From Pantoea eucrina (GTDB lineage: Bacteria; Pseudomonadota; Gammaproteobacteria; Enterobacterales; Enterobacteriaceae), in NCBI RefSeq assembly GCF_001691555.1, contig NZ_MAYN01000001.1, forward strand, positions 124,001 through 188,000: DNA of 64,000 bases. The letters are read 5' to 3'. A model generated the notes under the pieces. The model was not told the DNA's origin. It saw only the letters and a list, made by a program, of their open reading frames with translations, and did not search any database. The translations under genes and the position numbers were made by a program. Positions 10,181-18,430 of the stretch are shown here, piece after piece. Every line of letters starts with the position of its first letter. Positions within the stretch are counted from its first letter, which is position 1.

Positions 10181-10202
10181 AAAATCTCCATTATATGTTG
10201 AT

Positions 10203-10286
10203 ATACGTATTAACTGCCGGACACTTACGAAACCGTAAGATAATAAAGAGTGATGACGCGTTAAATCTAATACGCAATACTGCGTA
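10203..10286. promoter_or_regulatory. cluster of three short dyads in the fdhA leader
   Basis: ATACGTAT at 10203-10210; CTTACG-N4-CGTAAG at 10224-10239; TACGCA-N4-TGCGTA at 10271-10286. All contain TACG/CGTA half sites and fall within 110 bp upstream of the fdhA start. They look like repeated operator half sites for one regulator, which is not identified. The rest of the 10181-10551 interval is AT-rich and without a gene. Confidence 0.35.
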
Positions 10287-10551
10287 ATTAAACAGGGAAT
10301 GGATTATGTGTGCCAGAGTTGTGACTGGCTTCATGAATGCAACAAGCAGTCATACATAAAAAATCAATAATTACATAAAGATACGGATATTAAATTTAAT
10401 ATACACGCGTTATGTCGCAAAATGGCAATACAATGTCGCACGGTGATACGCTATTAACTGAAACAGTTATTCTGGCAGGGAATTATCGTTATCTCTCCTG
10501 CCACTTTCTTTCTTATATTTGAATACAGGATAGCGTAATGAATGGCACGCA

Positions 10552-11364
10552 TTATTTACTGCGCGGCGGTTTCTCAAACCACGGCGTGATCAGTAAATGC
10601 GGGATAGCGAGCGCGGCCAGCGCGGCAAACAGTGAACGCACGCCGGCGGTATCGGCGGGATGCATCATAAACATGATCAGTACCGCCAGCAAAATAGCCG
10701 CCGTCAGCACCGGCCAGACGGCGCGCAGGTAGTCAGCGTAATGTCTTAACCCCAGCAAATCGCGCCGTTCGCGGGTCTGCGGTAGCGCATGCAGGATCAA
10801 AAAGCCCACGGAAAAGCCAACAAAAGGCGGCAGAAGCAGCAATGCCAGCGTTCCGGCCAGCAGACGCCTGTCGCGCCGTACTATGCCTGTCAGCAACAGC
10901 GCTGCGGCGGTAAAGCCGCCCGCTATAGCCAGACCCGCAGTCACGCTATCCGGCATGGCAGATGCCAGCCCGGCCTGATGTAAAATCGTTCTGTACGCTG
11001 TCAGATGCAGCGCGGCAGGCGTTGCAATCAGACTGATGCCGCGCGCCAGCCGTTCAGCCAGAGAGCCGTGCGGCGCATCTTCCAGCGCAAAATGGATGGC
11101 AGAGGCCAGCAGAAAGCCCGGCAGCGCGATTGCCGGATGCCAGTGCCACCAGAACAGGCACAGCACAATCACTACGCCGTAACCTGCCAGAAAAGCGCAC
11201 TGCTGTTCGCGCCTGACAACCTCAAGATCGCTTGCACCGTGCGCCATGCCGATAATGCCAATGGCCACGACGGCAAACAGCAGCTGAACCGGCAGCGGGC
11301 TGAAAGAGGCAGCCAGAGCTGCCCCCCAGAGTGTCAGCCAGCCGGTATGCTGCCGCAGGATCAT
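10552..11364 (-). CDS. blh: Brp/Blh-family beta-carotene 15,15'-dioxygenase (retinal-forming)
   Basis: Integral membrane oxygenase that cleaves beta-carotene into two retinal molecules. The 270-residue product is very hydrophobic and retains the conserved histidines of the family: GMAHGASD (H42), AIHFALED (H91), LHALPQTRERR (H192) and IPHLLI (H256). Its ATG overlaps the stop codon of the rhodopsin gene by 4 bp, so the two are translationally coupled. The pairing shows that the rhodopsin is meant to receive endogenous retinal. Beta-carotene synthesis genes are not in this window; Pantoea commonly carries crt genes elsewhere. Confidence 0.9.
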   Translation of the reverse strand: MILRQHTGWLTLWGAALAASFSPLPVQLLFAVVAIGIIGMAHGASDLEVVRREQQCAFLAGYGVVIVLCLFWWHWHPAIALPGFLLASAIHFALEDAPHGSLAERLARGISLIATPAALHLTAYRTILHQAGLASAMPDSVTAGLAIAGGFTAAALLLTGIVRRDRRLLAGTLALLLLPPFVGFSVGFLILHALPQTRERRDLLGLRHYADYLRAVWPVLTAAILLAVLIMFMMHPADTAGVRSLFAALAALAIPHLLITPWFEKPPRSK

Positions 11365-12074
11365 ACCCGCACGGCACCATCGCGTTTTGCATAGCGCAAC
11401 GCTTTTTCCAGATTCGCCGCCGCGTAGAAGGCGTAGAAAACTTTGGCGATAATATCGAGGATCAGAAATGCCCAGATTGAAGCAGGATCAGAAATGATCT
11501 TCAGCCCTTCCGGCCCGATCAGAAATACCACCGGATAGATAAACCAGACCACCGTCAGCAGCGCCACGTTTTTGTTGTAGGCGCCTGCCAGTGCGCTGCC
11601 CCGCTCCGCCGCCATCGTACGCAGCGGTCCCCACAGCAGATAGATCACGCCGAGGAATGCAGCGCAGGACCAGAGATACCAGACCCATTTTCCTGCTGCG
11701 GTTTCCGCCAGCGAGGAGACAAGACCGGTCACAATCATCATCACATCCAGCACGATAATAGCGGTCAGAAAGCCGCCCATCTCGCCTGGCTTGCCATGCT
11801 CATGAAAGGCCAGCATAACCAGCCCCGCCAGCAGAATCGGCGTGGTCACAGACCAGTCAGCATAACGCGCCATATAGACCGTCGTGCCGCTGTCCAGGGT
11901 GAGGTTGCCATAGCCAAACGCCATTGCCAGATACGCCGTAGCGGCAATAAAAGGCACTGATGCATGCATCAGGGTGTGGTGACGGGAGGGAAATGTTTTA
12001 CTGCCGGTGGCATAAATCGCCAGTGATGCAAGCGCCATCACTGAAAATCCAATGAGAAATGCAGTCTGATCCAT
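11361..12074 (-). CDS. microbial rhodopsin, probable light-driven proton pump with D-T-G triad
   Basis: Seven-helix retinal protein of 237 residues. Helix C reads RYADW-SVTTP: R70, D73 (equivalent of bacteriorhodopsin D85, proton acceptor) and T77 are kept, but the D96 proton-donor position is G84. Helix F has W177, Y180 and P181; helix G has D207 and the Schiff-base lysine K211 in LDIIAK. Of the two release-group glutamates, one is kept (E189) and the other is S199. L81 at the colour-tuning site suggests green absorption. Y133 at the bacteriorhodopsin W138 position leaves no room for a carotenoid antenna. The start has a good AGGAG ribosome site. Outward proton transport is inferred from the retained acceptor. 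Confidence 0.93.
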   Translation of the reverse strand: MDQTAFLIGFSVMALASLAIYATGSKTFPSRHHTLMHASVPFIAATAYLAMAFGYGNLTLDSGTTVYMARYADWSVTTPILLAGLVMLAFHEHGKPGEMGGFLTAIIVLDVMMIVTGLVSSLAETAAGKWVWYLWSCAAFLGVIYLLWGPLRTMAAERGSALAGAYNKNVALLTVVWFIYPVVFLIGPEGLKIISDPASIWAFLILDIIAKVFYAFYAAANLEKALRYAKRDGAVRV

Positions 12075-12496
12075 GTTGATTGCTCCTGTACAGCGGCGTC
12101 ATTATCACGCCCGCTGCGCTGCCATAGAAAATTAAAAGGTAATGTTATATTCCGGGAGAGAATACGCTTAAAGTATATGGCGCTATTTGTATTGTGCCAT
12201 TATTCAAAACCATAATGGTCTTCAGGAGAAAGAACTGGCAAAAAGTATCGTCCTCAGCGGGACATTATTTGTTTTTAATCAGGCATAAAATGTAATTTTT
12301 TATGTAAAGAAGAGTATGTAAAATAGCCATTCCCGGTTTAATGAAACAGAAAGTTAATTAATTAACCTTAAAATCAATAAGATAAATAGCGGAGACTGCA
12401 CCAGCCTGATGTAGTGCACAAAAGGGATTGATGCAGGAAATTTATTTACCTGCATCTCTGATTTTCATTTTCTGCTATCAAAGCAATAACGCTGCT
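12075..12496. promoter_or_regulatory. AT-rich leader of the rhodopsin operon with a dyad
   Basis: Non-coding interval between the DCC-family gene and the rhodopsin gene. A 7-bp dyad, CCATTAT and ATAATGG separated by 8 bases (12197-12218), lies about 125 bp upstream of the rhodopsin start and could bind a dimeric regulator. Two copies of TATGTAAA are seen near 12301 and 12315. No promoter could be assigned with confidence and no gene is visible. Confidence 0.35.
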
Positions 12497-12919
12497 TTAG
12501 CGCGCAATAAACCTTTCGGGGAAGTCGGGAGAGAGGTGCTTAACGTCGTCGTAACGGCCAAAGAGACGATAGCGGTTTCGGGCAATAAGATTATATATCG
12601 CGTTACTTACCGGGTCAGGAAAATAACGCAGCAGTGCAAAGATACGCCAGCGACTGTGAAGGCTTTTCATCACGCGACAGATTGCCTGAGCACGCAGCCA
12701 GTGTCCGCTTTCACCGATCAGTACGATCGTCCGGATATCGTCAACCGGCATCCTGACATGGCGCAGTAAGGTTTTACCCTCCTCACTTTGCACGGTGGCA
12801 AAGCGTACCCGCCGGTCCAGTTGATGCCGCAGCAGGAATGCCACCCAGCCGTTACAGAGTTTACACATGCCGTCGTAAAGTACTGCCTGTTCACCAGGCC
12901 TGAGATAAGGGATTGTCAT
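12497..12919 (-). CDS. DCC-family (DUF393) thiol-disulfide oxidoreductase-like protein
   Basis: The product has the family signature near its N-terminus: LYDGMCKLCNGWVAFLL, with the paired cysteines C-x-x-C that name the DCC family. The biochemical role of the family is not settled; a redox role is assumed from the cysteines. The start chosen is the internal ATG at 12919, giving 140 residues, because the longer frame (from 12973) would begin inside the paoC-like stop codon and read through a perfect hairpin at 12942-12964. It follows the molybdoenzyme genes on the same strand and may be co-transcribed. Confidence 0.75.
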   Translation of the reverse strand: MTIPYLRPGEQAVLYDGMCKLCNGWVAFLLRHQLDRRVRFATVQSEEGKTLLRHVRMPVDDIRTIVLIGESGHWLRAQAICRVMKSLHSRWRIFALLRYFPDPVSNAIYNLIARNRYRLFGRYDDVKHLSPDFPERFIAR

Positions 12920-12941
12920 GATCACGCTCAGAGAGTGAAGC

Positions 12942-12964
12942 GGCGGCGTCTTCCTGACGCCGCC
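12942..12964. terminator. GC-rich hairpin after the paoC-like gene
   Basis: GGCGGCGTC and GACGCCGCC form a perfect 9-bp stem with a 5-nt loop, just past the stop codon of the molybdopterin subunit gene. No U-tract follows, so it may only attenuate transcription or stabilise the mRNA end. Confidence 0.4.
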
Positions 12965-12972
12965 AGCCTGCA

Positions 12973-15234
12973 TTAATCGAGCAACTTCTCCAGGGAAAGC
13001 GGCAGATCGCGAATGCGCTTGCCGGTTGCGTGATAAACAGCATTACTGATAGCCGCAGCCATACCCACAATACCCAGCTCGCCCACGGCTTTTCCGCCCA
13101 TCAGCGTGGCGTGATGATCCGGCTCACCCACGTCGATAGTGATAATTTCCGGTACGTCAGCGTTAACCGCAATCAGATAATCGGCGAGATTATTGTTCAC
13201 GATGCGGGCGTTACGCGGATCAACCGCCCCGCCCTCCAGCAGCGCCTGACCGAGCCCCATCACCATTCCGCCAATCCACTGGCTGCGCGCCAGTTTCGGA
13301 TTATAAAGCCGTCCGCTGTCAAAGGCGGACACCATACGCCTGACGCGCACCGTACCGAAATCTTCATCCACGCGCACTTCAACAAACTGCGCACCCCAGC
13401 TGTGTGAAGAAAACTCTTCCGGTGTGGTCATCCGCGACATCGAGTGCACCGCTTTATCCCGCTCTTCTGCGCTTTCACCCGGCTTAAAGGTGCCGTCCGT
13501 TACCGCCAGCGTCTCTTCACCGCTCAGCCGCACCAGATCGCCCAGCGACACCGCACGCTCCGGCTGACCTTTCAGGCACACGCCTCCCGCGCAGAGCGTC
13601 AGCTGTTCAGCGTCGGTCTGCGGGAACGGCGCATCTGAAGAAGCGCCTGCCAGCGCGTAGAGCCGGTCACGCAGCGCCACCGCCGTCTTATGCACGGCAC
13701 CGGTCAGGTTGCCGGCCAGCTGCGAACCGCCCGCCACGCCGGCACGCGGCAGCCGGGTATCACCCAGTTCAACTTTAATGCGGGTAGAGTCAAGACAGAG
13801 CACTTCTGCCGCAGTCTGCGCCAGAATGGTGTAGGTTCCGGTGCCGATATCAGCACCTGCACTCTGCACCACCAGCTCACCCTGACTGTTGAGGATCAGG
13901 CGCGCCTCAGCCGGGGCTTTGTTTACCGGATAGGTTGCCGTTGCCATGCCCCAGCCAATCAGCTCGCGGCCTTCGCGCATTGAGCGCGGTGCCATAGTGC
14001 GATCTTTCCAGCCGAACGCTTCAGCCGCTGCGCTGTAAGCCTCTTTCAGACGACGCGTACTCCACGGCAGATTTTCCTGCGGATCCTGTTCTGCATAGTT
14101 GCGCAGGCGCAGCTCCAGCGGATCGATACCCAGCGCGTAAGCCATCTCATCCATCGCCACCTCCAGCCCGAACGCGCTCGGGTTCTCACCGGGTGCACGC
14201 ATCCAGCCCGGCGTGACGGTATTGATAGCGGCAACGTAATGACGCGAATAGACATTCGGCACATCATAGATACGCCCGGTGACTTTGTTGGTGCCTTCGG
14301 CGAACGTGTCTATGAGTGAGGTATCGCTTAAACCTTCATGCAGGATGGCCAGTAGTTTCCCGTCCTGTGCAGCGCCCATCTCTATAGTCTGCTGCGTAGC
14401 CGGACGACCGCCAAGTCCGGTAAAGGTCTGCGGACGCGACAGCGCCACTTTCACCGGACGCGTCAGCGCGCGCGAGGCAACGCAGGCCAGCGCTACATGG
14501 GTGTAGGGCACGGGTTTAGATCCAAAGCCGCCGCCAACATAGGGTGAAATTACCCTAACCTGCTGCTGTTCGATACCCAGCCACTCGGCTATTTCAGTCT
14601 GTGCTCCCATGACCCACTGGCTTGGCTCCCATACCGTGAGCGCATTATCCTGCCATGATGCGATGCAGGCATGCGGTTCCATCGGCATGTTGTATTCACG
14701 CGGTGTGGCGTAGCAGCTTTTAATTTTCACTTCTGCCTGCGCCATCGCCTGCTGCGCATTGCCCATTTCAACAGTGGCGCTCTCCTGGCGCTCCGCTGCC
14801 GGATCATCCATCCAGACCAACGGCTTCTCTTCCTCATAGCGCACTTTTACCAGGCTGGCAGCCCAGGTCGCCTGTTCAAACGTTTCTGCCACCACCAGCC
14901 CGATGTTCTGGCCGTTATGAATGATTTTGTCATCCTGCAGCGGTGTATAGGTGGACTGCGCCGCGCCGCCGTCAGCAATGGCGGTAGGCTTGTTGATCTT
15001 CAGCGGATTCAGATGGGTATAAATCGCGACAACGCCAGGCTGCCGTTCCGCTTCTGCGGTGTCAATATCTGTCATCCGGCCGCTGGCAATAGTGGACTGC
15101 ACCACCACGCCATACAGCATATTCTCAGGCTGATATTCCGCTGCATAGCGGGCGGCGCCGGTGACTTTCACCACGCCATCGCCCCGATCGCGTCCGGCAC
15201 CGAGTGCCTGATAGTTCTGTTCCTGCTTATCCAT
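12973..15234 (-). CDS. paoC: molybdopterin-binding large subunit of a PaoABC-like aldehyde oxidoreductase
   Basis: Xanthine-oxidase-family large subunit, 753 residues from the ATG at 15234, which has a GGGGAC ribosome site; a longer frame to 15285 overlaps the upstream gene and is not preferred. Recognisable blocks are GAGRDRGDGVVKVTGAARYAAE (start of the domain), SPYVGGGFGSK, the substrate-pocket arginine in GWMRAPGENP and the catalytic glutamate E719 in VGELGIVG. E. coli PaoC (732 residues) oxidises aromatic aldehydes with a molybdopterin cytosine dinucleotide cofactor. Order and size match paoABC. The substrate here is inferred, not shown. Confidence 0.88.
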   Translation of the reverse strand: MDKQEQNYQALGAGRDRGDGVVKVTGAARYAAEYQPENMLYGVVVQSTIASGRMTDIDTAEAERQPGVVAIYTHLNPLKINKPTAIADGGAAQSTYTPLQDDKIIHNGQNIGLVVAETFEQATWAASLVKVRYEEEKPLVWMDDPAAERQESATVEMGNAQQAMAQAEVKIKSCYATPREYNMPMEPHACIASWQDNALTVWEPSQWVMGAQTEIAEWLGIEQQQVRVISPYVGGGFGSKPVPYTHVALACVASRALTRPVKVALSRPQTFTGLGGRPATQQTIEMGAAQDGKLLAILHEGLSDTSLIDTFAEGTNKVTGRIYDVPNVYSRHYVAAINTVTPGWMRAPGENPSAFGLEVAMDEMAYALGIDPLELRLRNYAEQDPQENLPWSTRRLKEAYSAAAEAFGWKDRTMAPRSMREGRELIGWGMATATYPVNKAPAEARLILNSQGELVVQSAGADIGTGTYTILAQTAAEVLCLDSTRIKVELGDTRLPRAGVAGGSQLAGNLTGAVHKTAVALRDRLYALAGASSDAPFPQTDAEQLTLCAGGVCLKGQPERAVSLGDLVRLSGEETLAVTDGTFKPGESAEERDKAVHSMSRMTTPEEFSSHSWGAQFVEVRVDEDFGTVRVRRMVSAFDSGRLYNPKLARSQWIGGMVMGLGQALLEGGAVDPRNARIVNNNLADYLIAVNADVPEIITIDVGEPDHHATLMGGKAVGELGIVGMAAAISNAVYHATGKRIRDLPLSLEKLLD

Positions 15235-15247
15235 AAAATGTCCCCGG

Positions 15248-16240
15248 TTACGCCTTGCCGCCAGCCTGAAGTAGTGCACGTGCAATCACGCGCGGTGTCA
15301 GCACTTTTTTATGCTGATTCTGCGGCAGGGTTTTCGCATCCTGCACAATACGCTCTGCGGCACGCCGCAGCGTTTGTTCATCAAACGGCTGTCCGCGCAG
15401 CGCCCCTTCCACCTGCTGTGCCCGCCAGGGCTTCGTCGCCACGCCGCCCACGGCAATGCGCACGTCGCGGATCCGGTCACCCTCCAGCTCAATGCCGACG
15501 GCGGCGCTGGCAGCCGCAAATTCATACGAGCTGCGATCGCGCACCTTCAGGTAATGCGAATGTTTCAGCGCGGCGGTAAGCGGCAGTTCCACCGCGATGA
15601 TCATTTCATCGCTGGCGAGATCGTGCTCCAGATGGGGCGTATCGCCGGGCAGGAGATAGAACTGGTCAATCGGAATGCGACGCTCGCGCTGCGCAGCATT
15701 GCGCACGATGACCACGGCATCAAAAGCGGTCAGTGCAACAGCCAGGTCGCCCGGATAAACCGCAATACAGCTGTCACTGGTACCCAGAATAGCGTGGTTG
15801 CCGTTGATGCCCTCGAGCGCGGCACAGCCCGATCCCGGATTGCGCTTGTTACAGGCGCTGAACGTATGCGGATCGCGGAAATAAACGCAGCGGGTACGCT
15901 GCAGCAGATTGCCGCCAATCGTAGCCATGTTCCGCAGCTGCGGCGACGCCGCCTGCCACAGACTGTGATAAATCGCCGGCGCATCACGCTGACACTCTGC
16001 ATGATGCTCCAGTTCGCTCATGCGCGTCAGCGCGCCGATACGCAGGCTGTCATGGCTGAACGCAATTTCACGCATCTCCTGCAGGCCGCTGATATCCACC
16101 AGCGCAGCCGGCTGCTCAACGTCGCATTTCATTAAATCTATCTGCGTGGTGCCACCCGCCAGAAACCGGCTGCTGGCATCCTTCTTCTGCTGCAGCGCCT
16201 GTTCCGGGCTGCTCGCCGCAAGGTAGTCAAACGGATTCAT
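15248..16240 (-). CDS. paoB: FAD- and [4Fe-4S]-binding middle subunit, PaoB-like
   Basis: The 330-residue product belongs to the FAD-binding CO-dehydrogenase medium-subunit family. It has FLAGGTTQIDLMK and RNMATIGGNLLQRTRC flavin-binding blocks. Cysteines C118, C130, C139 and C158 lie in an insertion with PGSGCAALEG, as in E. coli PaoB, where the extra cluster is [4Fe-4S]; this supports the PaoB type rather than plain xanthine dehydrogenase. The ATG overlaps the paoA-like stop (ATGA), with GGAGG close upstream. It passes electrons from the iron-sulfur subunit chain to FAD. Confidence 0.88.
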   Translation of the reverse strand: MNPFDYLAASSPEQALQQKKDASSRFLAGGTTQIDLMKCDVEQPAALVDISGLQEMREIAFSHDSLRIGALTRMSELEHHAECQRDAPAIYHSLWQAASPQLRNMATIGGNLLQRTRCVYFRDPHTFSACNKRNPGSGCAALEGINGNHAILGTSDSCIAVYPGDLAVALTAFDAVVIVRNAAQRERRIPIDQFYLLPGDTPHLEHDLASDEMIIAVELPLTAALKHSHYLKVRDRSSYEFAAASAAVGIELEGDRIRDVRIAVGGVATKPWRAQQVEGALRGQPFDEQTLRRAAERIVQDAKTLPQNQHKKVLTPRVIARALLQAGGKA

Positions 16241-16725
16241 CGCGCCTCCGAACTGAGATCGGCGGCGGCCTGCTGAATGGCGTCGACGATATTAGGGTAA
16301 GCTCCGCAGCGACAAAGATTACCGCTCATATATTCACGGATCTCATCGGCAGAACCGGCATGCCCCTCCGCAATGCAGGCGGCGGCAGACATGATCTGTC
16401 CCGGCGTGCAGTAGCCGCACTGGAAAGCATCATGTTCCAGAAAACGCGCCTGAACCGGATGAAGCGTGCCATCAGGACGCGCCAGCCCCTCAATAGTAGT
16501 GACCTGCTGTCCGTTAGCCTGAACGGCCAGCGTCAGGCAGCTCAGAACCCGCTTGCCATTAATATGAACGGTGCAGGCGCCACACTGGCCCTGGTCACAG
16601 CCCTTTTTTGTACCGGTCAGCGTCAGGTGTTCACGCAGCGCGTCCAGCAGCGTCACGCGCGGGTCTACGCTGAGGTCAATGGGCTGCCCATTGACCTCGA
16701 GATGCAGTTGTATGTTTTCTGACAT
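16237..16725 (-). CDS. paoA: [2Fe-2S] small subunit, PaoA-like, no export signal
   Basis: The 162-residue electron-transfer subunit carries both [2Fe-2S] clusters: plant-type ferredoxin cysteines C43, C48, C51 and C63, and the second set C103, C106, C138 and C140. E. coli PaoA is longer (229 residues) because of a Tat signal; here the protein starts directly at the ferredoxin domain (MSENIQLHLEVNG), so the complex should be cytoplasmic. First gene of the three-gene operon, preceded by GGAAATGAG. Confidence 0.9.
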   Translation of the reverse strand: MSENIQLHLEVNGQPIDLSVDPRVTLLDALREHLTLTGTKKGCDQGQCGACTVHINGKRVLSCLTLAVQANGQQVTTIEGLARPDGTLHPVQARFLEHDAFQCGYCTPGQIMSAAACIAEGHAGSADEIREYMSGNLCRCGAYPNIVDAIQQAAADLSSEAR

Positions 16726-16867
16726 AGCTCATTTCCAATAGTGAAAGAATCGATCGGGATGCGCGTTTAAGATGTCGTAGTAGAGTGCGCACCCGCTAAG
16801 TCTAGACGCTGAGGGCATTTCGGAAGGCGTTGTCAAAAAAAAGAACAAACTTTGTGGGGGATTACCG

Positions 16868-16900
16868 TAAAAAAGCCATAGCGCAACGGGCCATGGCTTC
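16868..16900 (-). terminator. rho-independent terminator after xdhC-like gene
   Basis: On the minus strand AAGCCAT and ATGGCTT form a 7-bp stem followed by a T-run. It lies 11 bp past the xdhC-like stop codon and separates that transcript from paoA. Confidence 0.75.
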
Positions 16901-16910
16901 CGGAACGGGA

Positions 16911-17885
16911 TTAACGGCGCGCTGCGAGACCGTTTTTGTGGCGCACAATGTCCGCCATAATTGATAGCGCGATTTCAGCCGGTGTTTTGCTGCCAATATC
17001 CAGCCCGACCGGCGCGTGAATGCGTGCCAGCTGCTCAGACGTCAGCCCGGCAATCTCCGCCAGACGCGATAGCCGCCGGCTGCTGTTGCGCTTCGATCCC
17101 ATCGCGCCGAGATAAAATGCCGGCAGCAGCACGGCCTCCATCATCGTCAGGTCATCAATGCGCGGATCGTGGGTCAGGGACAGGATTGCCGTTGCATTGT
17201 GGCACCCTTCCCGTTCCAGATAGCGGGCCGGAAAACAGCGTATGATCCGCACGCCTGTCTGTAAGTCCGCGCCCATATTTTCCAGCACCTCATCGCGATG
17301 CTCGCAGACCAGCGTCTCAAACCCCAGCGCCTGCGCAAAGTTGGCGCAGTAAACGCCTACGCTGGAGAGACCGGCGATAATCAGACGCGGCGGCGCAGAG
17401 AGCGTCAGCGTAACCCGGTCGCCTGCGATCTGCGCGGCAGTCTGCTGCGTATAGGGCAGCGTCTCCACGCCGGCGCAGGCGTGCGGCAGCTGCAGCGTTT
17501 TACTGATGGCTTCGGCCCGTACCAGCGCATCGTGCATCTGACGCAGATAGTGAATGGATGCCGCGCCCTGCGGCAGCTTTTCTACCAGAATATCCAGCAC
17601 GCCGCCGCACGGCAGTGCCCGATCGGGCGTCAGCCCGCCGTCACCGTAGCGCACCACGGCACTCGCCTCTCTGAAGGCGTTTTCCGCAATTCGCTGGCGG
17701 AAATCCTCCTCCACACAGCCGCCGGAGAGCGAACCGCAAAAATGCCCGTCGGCGCGGATCGCCATCATGGCGCCCGGCGGCCGCGGTGAAGAACCAAAAG
17801 TGCTCAGTACGGTACAAAGCCATACCGGATGTGCTTCTGCCCAGTGCTGCGCGGTTTCGAGAACCTGCACATCAAGGTGATACAT
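16911..17885 (-). CDS. XdhC/CoxI-family molybdenum cofactor maturation protein (PaoD-like)
   Basis: The 324-residue product has the XdhC N-terminal block (VLSTFGSSPRPPGAMMAI and GSLSGGCVEEDF) and the C-terminal Rossmann-like domain (ILSLTHDPRIDDLTMMEAVL, YLGAMGSKRN, HAPVGLDIGSKTPAEIALSIMADI). Family members receive molybdopterin, help its sulfuration and insert it into one partner enzyme; E. coli PaoD serves PaoABC. The gene is upstream of paoABC on the same strand, whereas E. coli has paoD last; a terminator lies between. The partner assignment is from neighbourhood. Confidence 0.88.
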   Translation of the reverse strand: MYHLDVQVLETAQHWAEAHPVWLCTVLSTFGSSPRPPGAMMAIRADGHFCGSLSGGCVEEDFRQRIAENAFREASAVVRYGDGGLTPDRALPCGGVLDILVEKLPQGAASIHYLRQMHDALVRAEAISKTLQLPHACAGVETLPYTQQTAAQIAGDRVTLTLSAPPRLIIAGLSSVGVYCANFAQALGFETLVCEHRDEVLENMGADLQTGVRIIRCFPARYLEREGCHNATAILSLTHDPRIDDLTMMEAVLLPAFYLGAMGSKRNSSRRLSRLAEIAGLTSEQLARIHAPVGLDIGSKTPAEIALSIMADIVRHKNGLAARR

Positions 17886-18063
17886 GAATTGCTCCGTTGT
17901 AATGTCCCTTTTTTACTGGCAGGGATCTGAATCTCCCTATGAGTAAATGTCACATTTGGCGTTTCGTCTAATCGGCCCGGAATTTTCCCGCCCGTAACAT
18001 TTACCGTCCCGGTTCGCTGCGTCACAATAGCGGGATCGTAAACGCAACCCTCACAGGAGTGAT

Positions 18064-18396
18064 ATGAAACCTCTGTTTGTCTACGGCACGCTGCAGCCCG
18101 GGCACGATAATGCTCATATTCTGGAGCAGATAGGTGGCGAGTGGCTGGCCGGCAGCGTTAATGGCACCTATTATGCGCGCGGCTGGGGCGCCGCCGCTGA
18201 CTTTCCTGGCGTGGTGCTGTGCCAGGATGGCGCGCGCGTGCCGGGCTATCTGTTTTTCTCGCCCCATCTCGACGTGCACTGGTCAATGCTCGATGCATTT
18301 GAAGAGGGCTATGATCGCGTGCCGGTCGCTGTGACCACCGATCGGGGTGAGCAGATCACCGCCTGGGTTTATCAGCTGCAGCCTGCAACAGAGTAG
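18064..18396 (+). CDS. gamma-glutamylcyclotransferase-like (AIG2/YtfP-type) protein
   Basis: The 110-residue protein has the fold's N-terminal FVYGTLQPGHDNA loop and the acidic catalytic position in LDAFEEGYDR. The family includes gamma-glutamyl and gamma-glutamylamine cyclotransferases and proteins of unknown substrate such as YtfP. The ATG follows a CAGGAG ribosome site. It is divergent from the xdhC-like gene and 34 bp ahead of the metallo-beta-lactamase-fold gene, likely one transcript. Confidence 0.82.
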   Translation: MKPLFVYGTLQPGHDNAHILEQIGGEWLAGSVNGTYYARGWGAAADFPGVVLCQDGARVPGYLFFSPHLDVHWSMLDAFEEGYDRVPVAVTTDRGEQITAWVYQLQPATE

Positions 18397-18430
18397 CTAT
18401 CCTTATCCCGTCAGCTGATGAGGAGAAACC

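Noticed and set aside
12920-12973. Longer start for the DCC-family protein overlapping the paoC-like stop codon
   Set aside because: The added 18 codons are translated from a GC-rich hairpin, resemble no family sequence, and the DCC motif needs no such extension.
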